This document shows, one piece after another, positions 19,416 to 27,344 of a stretch of DNA of 64,000 nucleotides. Both the position numbers and the translations under genes were made by a program. Source of the DNA: Steroidobacter agaridevorans (lineage in GTDB: Bacteria; Pseudomonadota; Gammaproteobacteria; Steroidobacterales; Steroidobacteraceae); the NCBI RefSeq assembly GCF_009932555.1, contig NZ_BLJO01000008.1, forward strand, positions 329,781-393,780, read 5' to 3'. A model generated the notes under the pieces. The model searched no databases. It was not told where the DNA came from and was given only the letters and a program-made list of their open reading frames with translations. Position 1 is the stretch's first letter. Every line of letters starts with the position of its first letter.

Positions 19416-20516
19416 ATGGCGGAAATTCTCGGCATTGGTATCTCGCATTATCCGCCGCTCAGTGGGTGCGATGAGGATATGGCAAATATCCTTCGCGGTC
19501 GGCTGAAGGACCCCGACGTCCCCGCCGCGCTCAAAGACCCGTCGCAATGGCCACAGTTGATGCGCGAAGAGTGGGGCAGCGATGAAGGTATCGCCGGCGC
19601 CGCCCGCCATCGCGCGGCCATGCGTGTGGGTCTCGCCAAGGCGCGGGCGGCGATCGATGAGTTCAAGCCGGACCTGGTCGTGATCTGGGGTGACGATCAG
19701 TACGAGAATTTCAAGGAAGACATCGTGCCGCCGTTCTGTGTGATGGCGTACGACGACATGACCATCCAGCCGTGGGCGCACGCATCCGAGTCGGCGATGT
19801 TTTCCGAGGCTCATGAAGATGAGTGGGGCGGCGGCAAGCCCAATGTCTGGAGGGAGAAGCGGGATCACTCCATCCTGGTGCGCGGTCATCGCAAGGCCGC
19901 GAAATTCCTGACCGAGCAGTTGCTCGAACGCGAGTTCGACGTCGCGTACGCCTACAAGCCGCTGCATCACCCCGGCCTGCCGCACGCATTCCTGAATTCG
20001 ATTTTGTATCTCGACTACGACCGCCGCGGCTTCCCGTATCCCGTCGTGCCGTTTCAAGTGAACTGCTATGGCCGCTCGGTCATCAGCTATCGCGGCTTCA
20101 TCAGCAAGCTTGCCGACCGCGGGCGAGAGTTGGATCCGCCGTCGCCGTCGCCGAAGCGCATTTTCAAGCTGGGCGCCGAAGTGGCGCGGATCTTCCGTGA
20201 GAGTCCGTGGCGCGTGGCGCTGGTGGCCTCATCGAGTTGGTCGCATGCGTTCTTGAACGATCAAACGTATCGCGTGCAGCCCGACGTGGCGCTCGACAAG
20301 CGATTGTATGAAGCGCTGACCCGCAACGACTGGGACGTCTGGACGGGCATGAAGCTGGCGGAGCTGGAGCGCTCCGGTGAGCATGAGCTGTTGAACTGGT
20401 ACGCGCTGGCCGGCGCGATGAACGAGTTGGGGCAGAAGTGCACCTGGTCGGACTTCGTCGCAACCTACGTCTTCAATTCCAGCAAGGTCACGGCGATTTT
20501 CGCGCCGAATAAATAA
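19416..20516 (+). CDS. LigB-family (class III) extradiol ring-cleavage dioxygenase-like protein
   Basis: A 366-residue cytoplasmic protein of the LigB/class III extradiol fold, whose members use Fe(II) to open catechol rings. His11 in GISHYPPL matches the first iron ligand, Glu324 in HELLNW the third and His277 in SWSHAFL the acid/base histidine. The second ligand position, normally a histidine in an NDH motif, reads WGDDQYENF here, placing Gln95 at that site. This may be a feature of a subfamily or a sign of altered chemistry. It begins an operon with the esterase gene (12-base gap) and the amidohydrolase. The role I infer is cleavage of a dihydroxybenzoate-type ring. The ATG at 19416 lacks a strong ribosome site. 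Confidence 0.7.
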   Translation: MAEILGIGISHYPPLSGCDEDMANILRGRLKDPDVPAALKDPSQWPQLMREEWGSDEGIAGAARHRAAMRVGLAKARAAIDEFKPDLVVIWGDDQYENFKEDIVPPFCVMAYDDMTIQPWAHASESAMFSEAHEDEWGGGKPNVWREKRDHSILVRGHRKAAKFLTEQLLEREFDVAYAYKPLHHPGLPHAFLNSILYLDYDRRGFPYPVVPFQVNCYGRSVISYRGFISKLADRGRELDPPSPSPKRIFKLGAEVARIFRESPWRVALVASSSWSHAFLNDQTYRVQPDVALDKRLYEALTRNDWDVWTGMKLAELERSGEHELLNWYALAGAMNELGQKCTWSDFVATYVFNSSKVTAIFAPNK

Positions 20517-20528
20517 CTCGAGTAACGC

Positions 20529-21722
20529 ATGACAAAGATGAGTTTCGACTGGGGCAAGTGCTCGCGCGCCCTGATGATCTTGACGGTTGCGCTGCTCGGC
20601 TGGGCCGGCGCGGCGAGGGCGGCGGAAGCGCTGCCGAACGTTGAAGTTCGCGAGATGGTCGGCAAGGAGAATGGCCGCCGCTATCAGATCTACACCGCGC
20701 TGCCGACCAAGCCGCAACCCGAGGAAGGGTACGCCGCCGTTTACGTGCTCGATGCGAACATCATGTTCGCGACGATGGTGGACACGGTGCGGGCGTCGGA
20801 GCGGCGGCCGACGGGGCGGGGCACGGTCGTGATCGGCATCGGCTATCCCGAAGAGTTGAAGGCGAACACCGAGCGGCAGATCGATCTCACGCCATCGGTC
20901 AGCACCACGCCAAAGCCGGGAACCGGCGGCGCGGAGGCTTTCTTGCGCTTCATCGAGAACGAGCTGAAGCCGGACGTCGCCGCTCGTTTCAAGATCGACA
21001 ACACGCGTGAAACGTTGTTCGGTCACTCTTATGGCGGTTTGTTCACGCTGTATGCGCTGATCAATTCACCGGGCCTGGTCGACAACTTCGTCGCGGCCAG
21101 CCCGTCGATCTGGTTCGAGAGCCGGATGATGCAGAAGGACAATGTGCGCGGCCGGCTCGAGCCGAAGCTGCAGACGCAGCAGGTGACGCCGCGAGTGCTG
21201 ATCACGGTGGGCGAATATGAGCAGGCGGCGGATCCGGATTTCCCGTCGGTGCATGGGCAGGGCTCCAATGCAGACATCCTGAAGGAGCGCCAGCAAGTGG
21301 ATAACGCGCGCGAGTTCGCCGATTACCTGTCGAAGCTGAAAGGGATCGAGGCGAAGTTCGTGATGTTCCCGGGGGAGGATCACGGCACGGTGATTCCCGC
21401 TGCGATCTCGCGAGGCGTTCGCTTTGCGCTCGCGCCGACGGTACAGGCGCCGGAGCTGGCGGCGAAGGTGGTGAGCATGGGCAAGCCACCGGGCGGCATC
21501 AAGGTGCCGACGGCGGAGGAATATCTGCAGCTCACGGCGGAGCAGCGTTATAAGTTGCGCATGCGGATTCGCAAGTTGCCGGAGCAGAAGCGGATGGCGT
21601 GGAATCAGCAGTTTCAGTATTCGTTGAATTCGGGACTGACGTATTTGCAGCATCGCAAGCTGCACGAGGAGCGTCAGGAAATGGATCAGAAGCATGGCAC
21701 GAAGCCGCCGCCGGAAGGTTGA
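20529..21722 (+). CDS. Periplasmic esterase of the IroE/Fes-like (PF00756) siderophore-hydrolase type
   Basis: A 397-residue protein with a signal peptide (about 1-32, ending GAARAAEA). GRRYQIYTALPTKP, VYVLDANIMF, VIGIGYP and RQIDLTPS follow the layout of IroE, the periplasmic esterase that opens the trilactone of enterobactin and salmochelin. The nucleophile elbow is GHSYGG (Ser167), and a GEDHG motif supplies the likely catalytic histidine. The last 100 or so residues (about 300-397) form a charged, helical extension not seen in IroE. It sits between a ring-cleavage-type dioxygenase gene and an amidohydrolase gene, which fits release of a catechol unit from an ester. Esters of other aromatic acids remain possible. 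Confidence 0.75.
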   Translation: MTKMSFDWGKCSRALMILTVALLGWAGAARAAEALPNVEVREMVGKENGRRYQIYTALPTKPQPEEGYAAVYVLDANIMFATMVDTVRASERRPTGRGTVVIGIGYPEELKANTERQIDLTPSVSTTPKPGTGGAEAFLRFIENELKPDVAARFKIDNTRETLFGHSYGGLFTLYALINSPGLVDNFVAASPSIWFESRMMQKDNVRGRLEPKLQTQQVTPRVLITVGEYEQAADPDFPSVHGQGSNADILKERQQVDNAREFADYLSKLKGIEAKFVMFPGEDHGTVIPAAISRGVRFALAPTVQAPELAAKVVSMGKPPGGIKVPTAEEYLQLTAEQRYKLRMRIRKLPEQKRMAWNQQFQYSLNSGLTYLQHRKLHEERQEMDQKHGTKPPPEG

Positions 21723-21725
21723 GCG

Positions 21726-23066
21726 ATGATTTCCTGCCGGAAGACCCACCCCCCTGCCCCCCTCCCGTGTACGGGAGGGGGAAAAGCGATTCTGGTCTGC
21801 CTGGCTATAGCGCTCTCCAACGTCGCGGCCGCGCAGACCGCTGCGGTCGATTCGAAGGTCGCGGCGATCGAGCAGCAGGTCATTGCCTGGCGGCGTGACA
21901 TTCATCAGCATCCCGAGCTGAGCAATCGCGAGACGCGCACGGCGGCGCTCGTGGCCAGGCATCTGCAATCGCTCGGTATCGAAGTCCGCACCGGCGTGGC
22001 GAAGACGGGTGTGGTCGGCGTGCTCAAAGGGGCGAAGCCCGGTCGAGTGATCGCGCTTCGTGCCGATATGGATGCGTTGCCTGTCGAAGAGCAGACCGGC
22101 TTGCCGTTCGCATCGAAAGTCACCGCCGAATACAACGGCAAAACTGTGCCCGTGATGCATGCGTGCGGGCACGATGCGCACACAGCGATTCTCATGGGCG
22201 CGGCACAGGTGCTGGCGGGGATGCGCAATCAAATTCCCGGCACGGTCGTTTTCATTTTCCAGCCGGCCGAAGAAGGTCCGCCCATCGGAGAGCAGGGCGG
22301 CGCGTCGGAGATGATCAAGGAAGGGGCGCTGAGCAATCCAAAGCCCGATGCAATCTTCGGCTTGCACGTCGAGCCGGGCGTGCCCGGCCGCATCGATGTT
22401 CGTTATGGGCCGCTACTCTCCAGCGCCACCGACTTGCGCATCGATCTGCAGGGTCGGCAGACGCACGGCGCGCGTCCTTGGGAAGGCACCGACCTGATCA
22501 ATCTTTCCGCCGATATCGTCAAGAGCCTGACGACCCTGTCGGCGCGACAAGTGGACGTGTTCGATGTGCCGAATGTAGTCACGATCGGGATGATGCAAGC
22601 CGGCGTGAGAGGCAACATTCTGCCGGGCGATGCGACGTTGCAGGGGACCATCCGAACCTTCAGCGAAGAGCGCTTGCATCGGCTGCAGGAACTCATCGAT
22701 ACGTCCGTCGAGGGCCTGGCAAAGAGTTATGGCGCCACCGCGCAGGTGAGCTACCGAAAGCAGGCGCATGTGACCGGCAGCGATCCGAAGATTCTCGAGT
22801 CCATCATGCCGGCATTGAAAGAAGCCGCCGGTGCGGCGGGCGTCGACACCAGGGCGCCGCTGCGAGCCGCGGCCGAGGATTTCTCGTTCTTCGAACGGGA
22901 GATTCCAGGCGTGTACTACATCATCGGCTCGACCAGGGATTTCAAGGACAAGGCCTCGACGCCGTCGAATCATTCGCCGAGGTTCGACATCGATGAGCGA
23001 GTGCTCGCGATCGGCGTCAAAGCGCAAGTACTCACCGCGCTTCAATTCTTGCGCGCAAAACCGTAG
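21726..23066 (+). CDS. Periplasmic M20-family amidohydrolase (aminoacylase/hippurate-hydrolase type)
   Basis: A 446-residue zinc peptidase-family enzyme. Metal-site motifs are ALRADMDALPVEE, HACGHDAHT (Cys147, His149), AEEGPP and the C-terminal NHSPRFD. M20D members cut amide bonds between an acyl or aroyl group and an amino acid (hippurate, IAA-amino acids). The hydrophobic AILVCLAIALSNVAAAQ is a signal peptide core, giving a periplasmic location. Before it lies an odd 20-residue N-region encoded by a GC-rich palindrome (21758-21781). The ATG at 21726 has a good ribosome site (GGAAGG, 7-base spacing) inside the end of the esterase gene. Next to an IroE-like esterase, an aroyl-amino-acid amide such as dihydroxybenzoyl-serine is an attractive substrate (inference). 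Confidence 0.85.
   Translation: MISCRKTHPPAPLPCTGGGKAILVCLAIALSNVAAAQTAAVDSKVAAIEQQVIAWRRDIHQHPELSNRETRTAALVARHLQSLGIEVRTGVAKTGVVGVLKGAKPGRVIALRADMDALPVEEQTGLPFASKVTAEYNGKTVPVMHACGHDAHTAILMGAAQVLAGMRNQIPGTVVFIFQPAEEGPPIGEQGGASEMIKEGALSNPKPDAIFGLHVEPGVPGRIDVRYGPLLSSATDLRIDLQGRQTHGARPWEGTDLINLSADIVKSLTTLSARQVDVFDVPNVVTIGMMQAGVRGNILPGDATLQGTIRTFSEERLHRLQELIDTSVEGLAKSYGATAQVSYRKQAHVTGSDPKILESIMPALKEAAGAAGVDTRAPLRAAAEDFSFFEREIPGVYYIIGSTRDFKDKASTPSNHSPRFDIDERVLAIGVKAQVLTALQFLRAKP
21758..21781. repeat. GC-rich palindrome embedded in the signal-peptide coding region
   Basis: Perfect 11-base arms, CCCCCTCCCGT (21758-21768) and ACGGGAGGGGG (21771-21781), are separated by GT. The sequence lies inside the start of the amidohydrolase gene and adds a Pro/Gly-rich segment before the hydrophobic export core. 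It resembles the intergenic hairpin at 9709-9742 and looks like a REP-type element that landed in a coding sequence. Confidence 0.6.
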
Positions 23067-23081
23067 CCTGCGCGCCCGCGC

Positions 23082-23138
23082 GGGGACAGAAAGGGACAGA
23101 TTGAAACTCTGTCCCACTCGGCATCCCCACATTGGGGA
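23082..23138. repeat. GGGACAGA repeat hairpin plus second small hairpin after the amidohydrolase gene
   Basis: GGGACAGA occurs at 23083-23090 and again at 23093-23100, the second pairing with TCTGTCCC at 23108-23115 across a 7-base loop. A second hairpin, TCCCC/GGGGA, covers 23124-23138. There is no T tract. GGGACAGA...TCTGTCCC elements are frequently intergenic REP-type repeats in proteobacteria. Here the element also marks the 3' end of the dioxygenase-esterase-amidohydrolase operon. Confidence 0.55.
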
Positions 23139-23142
23139 CTGC

Positions 23143-23154
23143 TTTTTCGAAATA
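23143..23154. promoter_or_regulatory. TTTCGAAA palindrome, distal site before receptor 1
   Basis: TTTTTCGAAATA matches TATTTCGAAATA (27092-27103) at 11 of 12 positions. It lies 73 bases upstream of the next site, close to seven helical turns, in the intergenic region before the first large receptor gene of the island. Confidence 0.5.
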
Positions 23155-23215
23155 CGCGCTGTATCAGTGCAGATGATGTGTGCTTTCCGGCCACATTAGA
23201 GCGGTCGCACATTCG

Positions 23216-23238
23216 CAATTCGAAATTATTTCGAAAAT
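23216..23238. promoter_or_regulatory. Tandem TTTCGAAA-type palindromes, proximal sites before receptor 1
   Basis: Two abutting copies, CAATTCGAAATT (23216-23227) and TATTTCGAAAAT (23227-23238), have their central CG steps 11 bases apart. One helical turn would let two dimers bind the same face. The proximal copy ends four bases before a -35-like TTGACG, as it does before receptor 2. Confidence 0.55.
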
Positions 23239-23242
23239 CGCA

Positions 23243-23272
23243 TTGACGGCGTCGACCTGCCGTGCCTATCTT
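23243..23272 (+). promoter_or_regulatory. Predicted promoter of receptor 1
   Basis: TTGACG (23243-23248) is followed after 18 bases by TATCTT (23267-23272). The paralogous receptor 2 has TTGACG-N18-TATCGT in the same position relative to its operator-like site. This repetition is the main support. Confidence 0.5.
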
Positions 23273-23327
23273 CGCGCCAAGCGCCGCGAACGGCGGCAAT
23301 AGACAAATAAAGCCAGGGGAGAGTGGG

Positions 23328-26315
23328 ATGGTGTTCAACGCCAGGACGAGTTCGTTGTCGCGAGCCGCCGTTGTTTCTTTCACGACGCTGCTCGCTGCGC
23401 CGGTGCTTGCGCAGGACGTGGGCGGCGAGGCGCTCGAAGAAGTCGTCGTCACCGGTACAAACATCCGCGGCGCCGTGCCTATCGGCAATCCCATTCAAAC
23501 GCTCGGCGCGGAACAGATCGCCGAGAGCGGCAAGGCGACCGTCGCCGAGTTGTTGCGAGAGCTGCCGGTGAATTTCGCGGGCGGCGTGGCGCAAGCGGAC
23601 AACAATCGTGGCGGTCAGGATACCTCCTCGGCTGGCTCGAACCTGACGGGCGGCTCCGGCGTCAATCTGCGTGGCTTGGGCGCGCTGTCCACGCTCGTGC
23701 TGGTCGATGGCCGTCGGGTTGCGACCTCGGGTCAATTCGGCGATTTCGTCGACGTAGCAAACATTCCCGCCGCCGCCATCGAGCGCATCGAAATCCTGCA
23801 GGACGGCGCATCGGCCGTGTACGGCTCCGATGCGGTCGGCGGTGTGGTCAATTTCATTCTCAAGCGCAACGTCGAAGGTCTGCAGACGCTGGCGCGCATC
23901 GGCACGCTCACTGAAGGCGGTGGCGATGAGCTCCAGGCCAGCGCAGCGTGGGGGCATGGATGGGACAGCGGCCGCGTCACCCTGGGTTACGAATATAACG
24001 ATCGCGGGCGGGTCACTGCGGCCGATCGCGATCTCAATGGCGATCTGTCCTCTCGTGGCGGCATCAACTGGCCGATCTACACGACTCACGTCGGGTCCGC
24101 TGCAAACATTTTCCCTGGCACCGCGTCCTTCAATGGCAACGTCGCTTACACGGTGCCGCAGGGCCCGGGCACTGGTCTCACCGTTGCGCAACTGACGCCT
24201 GCCACGGGCGGCTTCGGCAACTCCTCCAATCCCTGGAACGGCTGGGACATCCTGCCGGAAATGAAGCGCCACAGTTTGTTCCTGACCTTCGACCAGGACA
24301 TCACCGATGGCATTGCCACGCACGGCAGCGCGCGCTACACGCGTCGCGACGGCAACTATCACACCGGCTACGTCGACATTTACGGCGCCGTGCCGACGAC
24401 GAACCCGGCTTACATCGGCGGCATCGGCGCGCCGAACAGCCCGAACAACTTCAGCGTGCTGGTCGATGACATTCTCACCCAGCGCGATGTGCAGGTCGAC
24501 AGCTACGGCGCGGATCTGGGTGTGACATTCGACATCGGCGGCGACTGGCAGCTCGATGTCACAGGTTCCTATAGCCGCGAGATCCAGAATCGCCAGTCGC
24601 AGCTCGAGCGTGACGCGAACATCGATGACTTCGTCGCCGGTGCGGGCGGCGGCAGGGTGGCTGCGCCGAACTCGGTGGCCTGCTCGCTGATGGGCTTGAA
24701 TTCGAGCAACATCGGTTCGATTGCTGCGCCGAGCGCCGCGCAGCGCTTCTGCGCCGGTTTGAATTACGAAACATTCAATCCTTACTCCACCGAGCCGCTG
24801 TCGGCGCAGGTCCTCAGTCAGCTGATCGGCTACGAGGATCTGGAGTTCGATTCGTGGGTGCGTCAGGGCACGGTCAAGGTCGACGGCACCGTGTTCGAAT
24901 TGCCGGGCGGTCCGCTGAAGCTCGCCGTGGGCGTCGACTATCGCAAGGAATATATCGACGGCGAGCTCGAGTTCAATTATCGCAGCATCGATCCTGTGAA
25001 CATGCCGTACGGCGCGACCGAGCGCGAAGTGAAAGCCGCTTATGCCGAGTTCGCGGTGCCTCTGGTCGGCGATCGCAACTCACTGGCGGGGATGCGTGCG
25101 CTGGATCTGTCGCTGGCCGTGCGTCATGAAGATTCGCAGGGTCTGGGCGATTTCACTTCCACCGATCCGAAGTTCGGTCTGCGCTACAAGCCCATCGACA
25201 GCCTGACAGTGCGCGCCAGTTATGGCACGAGCTTTCATGCGCCGCCGATGCGCTTTGCTTATGACGGTCCGCAGCCAGTGCCGGGCGGCAATGCGATCTT
25301 CTACGCCAACGCGTTCTACACCGCGCCGTGCAACACCACTCTCGTGGAGCTCATCCAGCCGCAGGTTCCGAACGCGTCGGGTGCTTGTCCGTTCGTGGGC
25401 ATGGTGGTGTCCGGCGGCGCCGGCCCGACGTTGCAGCCCGAGGAAGCGGACACCTGGACCGCGGGCCTGGAATTCCTGCCGGAGAGCGTGCCGGGGCTGT
25501 TGTTGAGCGCGAACTACTTCAACATGCAGATCGACAACCGCCTGGTGCGCATCACCTCGGGCGCGCTCGGCGGCATTCTGGCCAACTACTTCGCGACCGG
25601 CACCAGCCCGTATCTCAGCAACCTGGTGTTCAATCCGGATGACGCGCTGGTGCAGTCGCTGTTCGACGATCCGCGCTTCATTGGCTTGCAAGGGCCAGGC
25701 GTGACGCGCACGCCGAGCCAGGTCGCGGCCATCATCTATGCGACCCAGACCAATCTTGCGAGCCTGAAGATGGATGGCGTCGACCTGGGCGCGAGCTATG
25801 GGTTCGACACGGGCATCGGCGAGTTCGAAGTGTTTGCGAACGGCACGCTGTTGTTGTCCTATGACATCCAGGCAACGCCGGGCGGCCGCTATGAGGATAG
25901 GCTCGGCAAATACGAAAGCACCGGCAATCCGGTGAAGCTCAAGTCCCGGCAGGGTGTTTCCTACCGGCGCGGCGCATTCGGTGTGATCGCGACGATCAAC
26001 TACACGGACAGCTACGAGTGCGTGAGCGGCTGCTACTTGCCGGGCGCGACCGGTGCGCCGACGCTTAACACGGCGCCGGTCCAGATCGACGACTGGATTA
26101 CGCTGGATCTGCAGTTCAACTATAAGTTCGAGGGCGCCGGCGGCTTGCTGAGCGGCGCCGGCGTGGGGTTGAGCGTGTTGAACGCGACCAACGAGGAGCC
26201 GCCCTTCGTCGACACCGGCAGAATCGTGACGGGCAACGCCCCGGAGTCTTATGATGCTGCTAACGCTATCATCAGTGGCCGGGCCGTCGCCTTGACGCTC
26301 ACCAAGAGCTTCTAG
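23328..26315 (+). CDS. TonB-dependent receptor 1 of the aromatic island
   Basis: A 995-residue outer-membrane transporter. The signal peptide ends LLAAPVLAQ. The plug contains EEVVVTGTNIRG, GKATVAELLRELPVNFAGG, VNLRGLGALSTLVLVDGRR and IEILQDGASAVYGSDAVGGVVNFILK. The barrel ends in GRAVALTLTKSF. The ATG at 23328, with GGGGAGAG just upstream, was preferred to an earlier in-frame ATG at 23262 that would put the promoter inside the gene. It belongs to the large (about 1000-residue) receptors frequent in Caulobacter-, Sphingomonas- and Xanthomonas-like bacteria rather than to classical FepA-size siderophore receptors. Receptor 2 is a close paralogue. The GntR gene follows after 25 bases. Confidence 0.88.
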   Translation: MVFNARTSSLSRAAVVSFTTLLAAPVLAQDVGGEALEEVVVTGTNIRGAVPIGNPIQTLGAEQIAESGKATVAELLRELPVNFAGGVAQADNNRGGQDTSSAGSNLTGGSGVNLRGLGALSTLVLVDGRRVATSGQFGDFVDVANIPAAAIERIEILQDGASAVYGSDAVGGVVNFILKRNVEGLQTLARIGTLTEGGGDELQASAAWGHGWDSGRVTLGYEYNDRGRVTAADRDLNGDLSSRGGINWPIYTTHVGSAANIFPGTASFNGNVAYTVPQGPGTGLTVAQLTPATGGFGNSSNPWNGWDILPEMKRHSLFLTFDQDITDGIATHGSARYTRRDGNYHTGYVDIYGAVPTTNPAYIGGIGAPNSPNNFSVLVDDILTQRDVQVDSYGADLGVTFDIGGDWQLDVTGSYSREIQNRQSQLERDANIDDFVAGAGGGRVAAPNSVACSLMGLNSSNIGSIAAPSAAQRFCAGLNYETFNPYSTEPLSAQVLSQLIGYEDLEFDSWVRQGTVKVDGTVFELPGGPLKLAVGVDYRKEYIDGELEFNYRSIDPVNMPYGATEREVKAAYAEFAVPLVGDRNSLAGMRALDLSLAVRHEDSQGLGDFTSTDPKFGLRYKPIDSLTVRASYGTSFHAPPMRFAYDGPQPVPGGNAIFYANAFYTAPCNTTLVELIQPQVPNASGACPFVGMVVSGGAGPTLQPEEADTWTAGLEFLPESVPGLLLSANYFNMQIDNRLVRITSGALGGILANYFATGTSPYLSNLVFNPDDALVQSLFDDPRFIGLQGPGVTRTPSQVAAIIYATQTNLASLKMDGVDLGASYGFDTGIGEFEVFANGTLLLSYDIQATPGGRYEDRLGKYESTGNPVKLKSRQGVSYRRGAFGVIATINYTDSYECVSGCYLPGATGAPTLNTAPVQIDDWITLDLQFNYKFEGAGGLLSGAGVGLSVLNATNEEPPFVDTGRIVTGNAPESYDAANAIISGRAVALTLTKSF

Positions 26316-26340
26316 CAGACCCGCCAGACTCGGGGATCGA

Positions 26341-27090
26341 ATGAAGAGCGAAACGGACAACGACAACACCACGGTCGCGAAGACCATCGCCGACCAGACG
26401 TATCAGCATATTCGCCGGGATATCATTTCCGGCGCGCTGCCGCCTGGCACCAAGCTCGCGATGGAAATGCTGACCAAGCGCTACGACGTGGGCTTGAGCC
26501 CGCTGCGCGAAGCGCTGGTGAAATTGACCGGCGACGCGCTGGCGGTGGCCGAGGGCCAGCGCGGCTTCTGGGTGTCGCAGATTTCGCTGGACGAACTGCA
26601 GGACACGATGAACACGCGCTTGCTGATCGAAACGCAGGCGCTGTCGCTGGCCATCGAAAAGGGCGGCCCCGAGTGGGAGCGCGCGGTCAATCAGGCTTAT
26701 GAAGAGCTGTCCTCGCTCGAGGATCATTTGAAGGAAAGCGACGCGGCGACGTTCACGCGCTGGGAAAGCGCCAATCGCCGCTTCCACGAAGCGCTGGTCT
26801 CGGCGTGCGGCTCGAAGTGGCTGATCCGTCTGCGCAGCATGCTCCACTATCACTCCGAGCGTTATCGAATGATCTCGCTCGCCGAGGCAAGCGTGGAGCG
26901 CGACGTGCACGATGAGCACGAGGCCATCGTCGAGGCCGTGCTCGGTCGCAAGACGCTGCGCGCCTGCCGCTTGACCGAGCTGCACTTGCAACGAACCACC
27001 GACGTCGTGCGTGCCGCCCTCGAGCGTCGTGACGAAGAGCTGCTGAGCAAGCATAAGAAGCGCAGTCGCGCCGGCAAATCCCGCTCGTAA
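26341..27090 (+). CDS. GntR-family transcriptional regulator with FCD ligand domain
   Basis: A 249-residue regulator. Residues about 15-80 form the winged helix (AKTIADQTYQHIRRDIISG, LPPGTKLAMEML and LSPLREALVKL, the recognition helix). Residues about 85-235 form the all-helical FCD domain, with acidic and histidine residues typical of its metal/ligand pocket (FHEAL, HDEHEAI, TELHL). FCD regulators commonly sense organic acids. It sits between the two receptor genes, directly after receptor 1 and before the palindrome at 27092-27103. It is therefore the best candidate to bind the TTTCGAAA motif and to respond to an aromatic acid or pathway intermediate (inference). The C-terminus is basic (KHKKRSRAGKSRS). 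Confidence 0.88.
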   Translation: MKSETDNDNTTVAKTIADQTYQHIRRDIISGALPPGTKLAMEMLTKRYDVGLSPLREALVKLTGDALAVAEGQRGFWVSQISLDELQDTMNTRLLIETQALSLAIEKGGPEWERAVNQAYEELSSLEDHLKESDAATFTRWESANRRFHEALVSACGSKWLIRLRSMLHYHSERYRMISLAEASVERDVHDEHEAIVEAVLGRKTLRACRLTELHLQRTTDVVRAALERRDEELLSKHKKRSRAGKSRS

Positions 27091-27091
27091 C

Positions 27092-27103
27092 TATTTCGAA
27101 ATA
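27092..27103. promoter_or_regulatory. Perfect palindrome TATTTCGAAATA just after the GntR gene
   Basis: This 12-base perfect palindrome starts two bases after the GntR stop codon and is the best copy of the motif found repeatedly in this island. It lies 150 bases upstream of the promoter-proximal site of receptor 2 and could be a distal operator. Confidence 0.55.
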
Positions 27104-27241
27104 TGGCGCAGAGCGGCCGTTTCAGCAACGACCGCTTCGGTCCTTTTCTGCGTCGTTCACTCAGGGAAACCAGCAAAACTGCGAGAGTGAGACGTCGAAA
27201 TTGTGATCGACGTCCAACATTTCGCCTTGCAGATTGTCGTT

Positions 27242-27286
27242 TATTTCGAAAATCCATTGACGGGTGTCGATTCCCTTAACTATCGT
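27242..27286 (+). promoter_or_regulatory. Operator-like site and promoter of receptor 2
   Basis: TATTTCGAAAAT (27242-27253) is followed after three bases by TTGACG (27257-27262) and, 18 bases later, TATCGT (27281-27286). Receptor 1 has the same 12 bases, the same -35 and the same spacing at 23227-23272, so operator and promoter were duplicated with the gene or conserved by selection. A site touching the -35 could serve either repression or activation. Confidence 0.55.
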
Positions 27287-27344
27287 CCGGGCCCGCTCGC
27301 CACCAGGTCGGGCGCAGATGAAGTTCAGGGAGTCGATTCGCCTC

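Noticed and set aside
23262-23327. Upstream ATG start for receptor 1
   Set aside because: It overlaps the predicted -10 region; the ATG at 23328 has a good ribosome site and a direct signal peptide.
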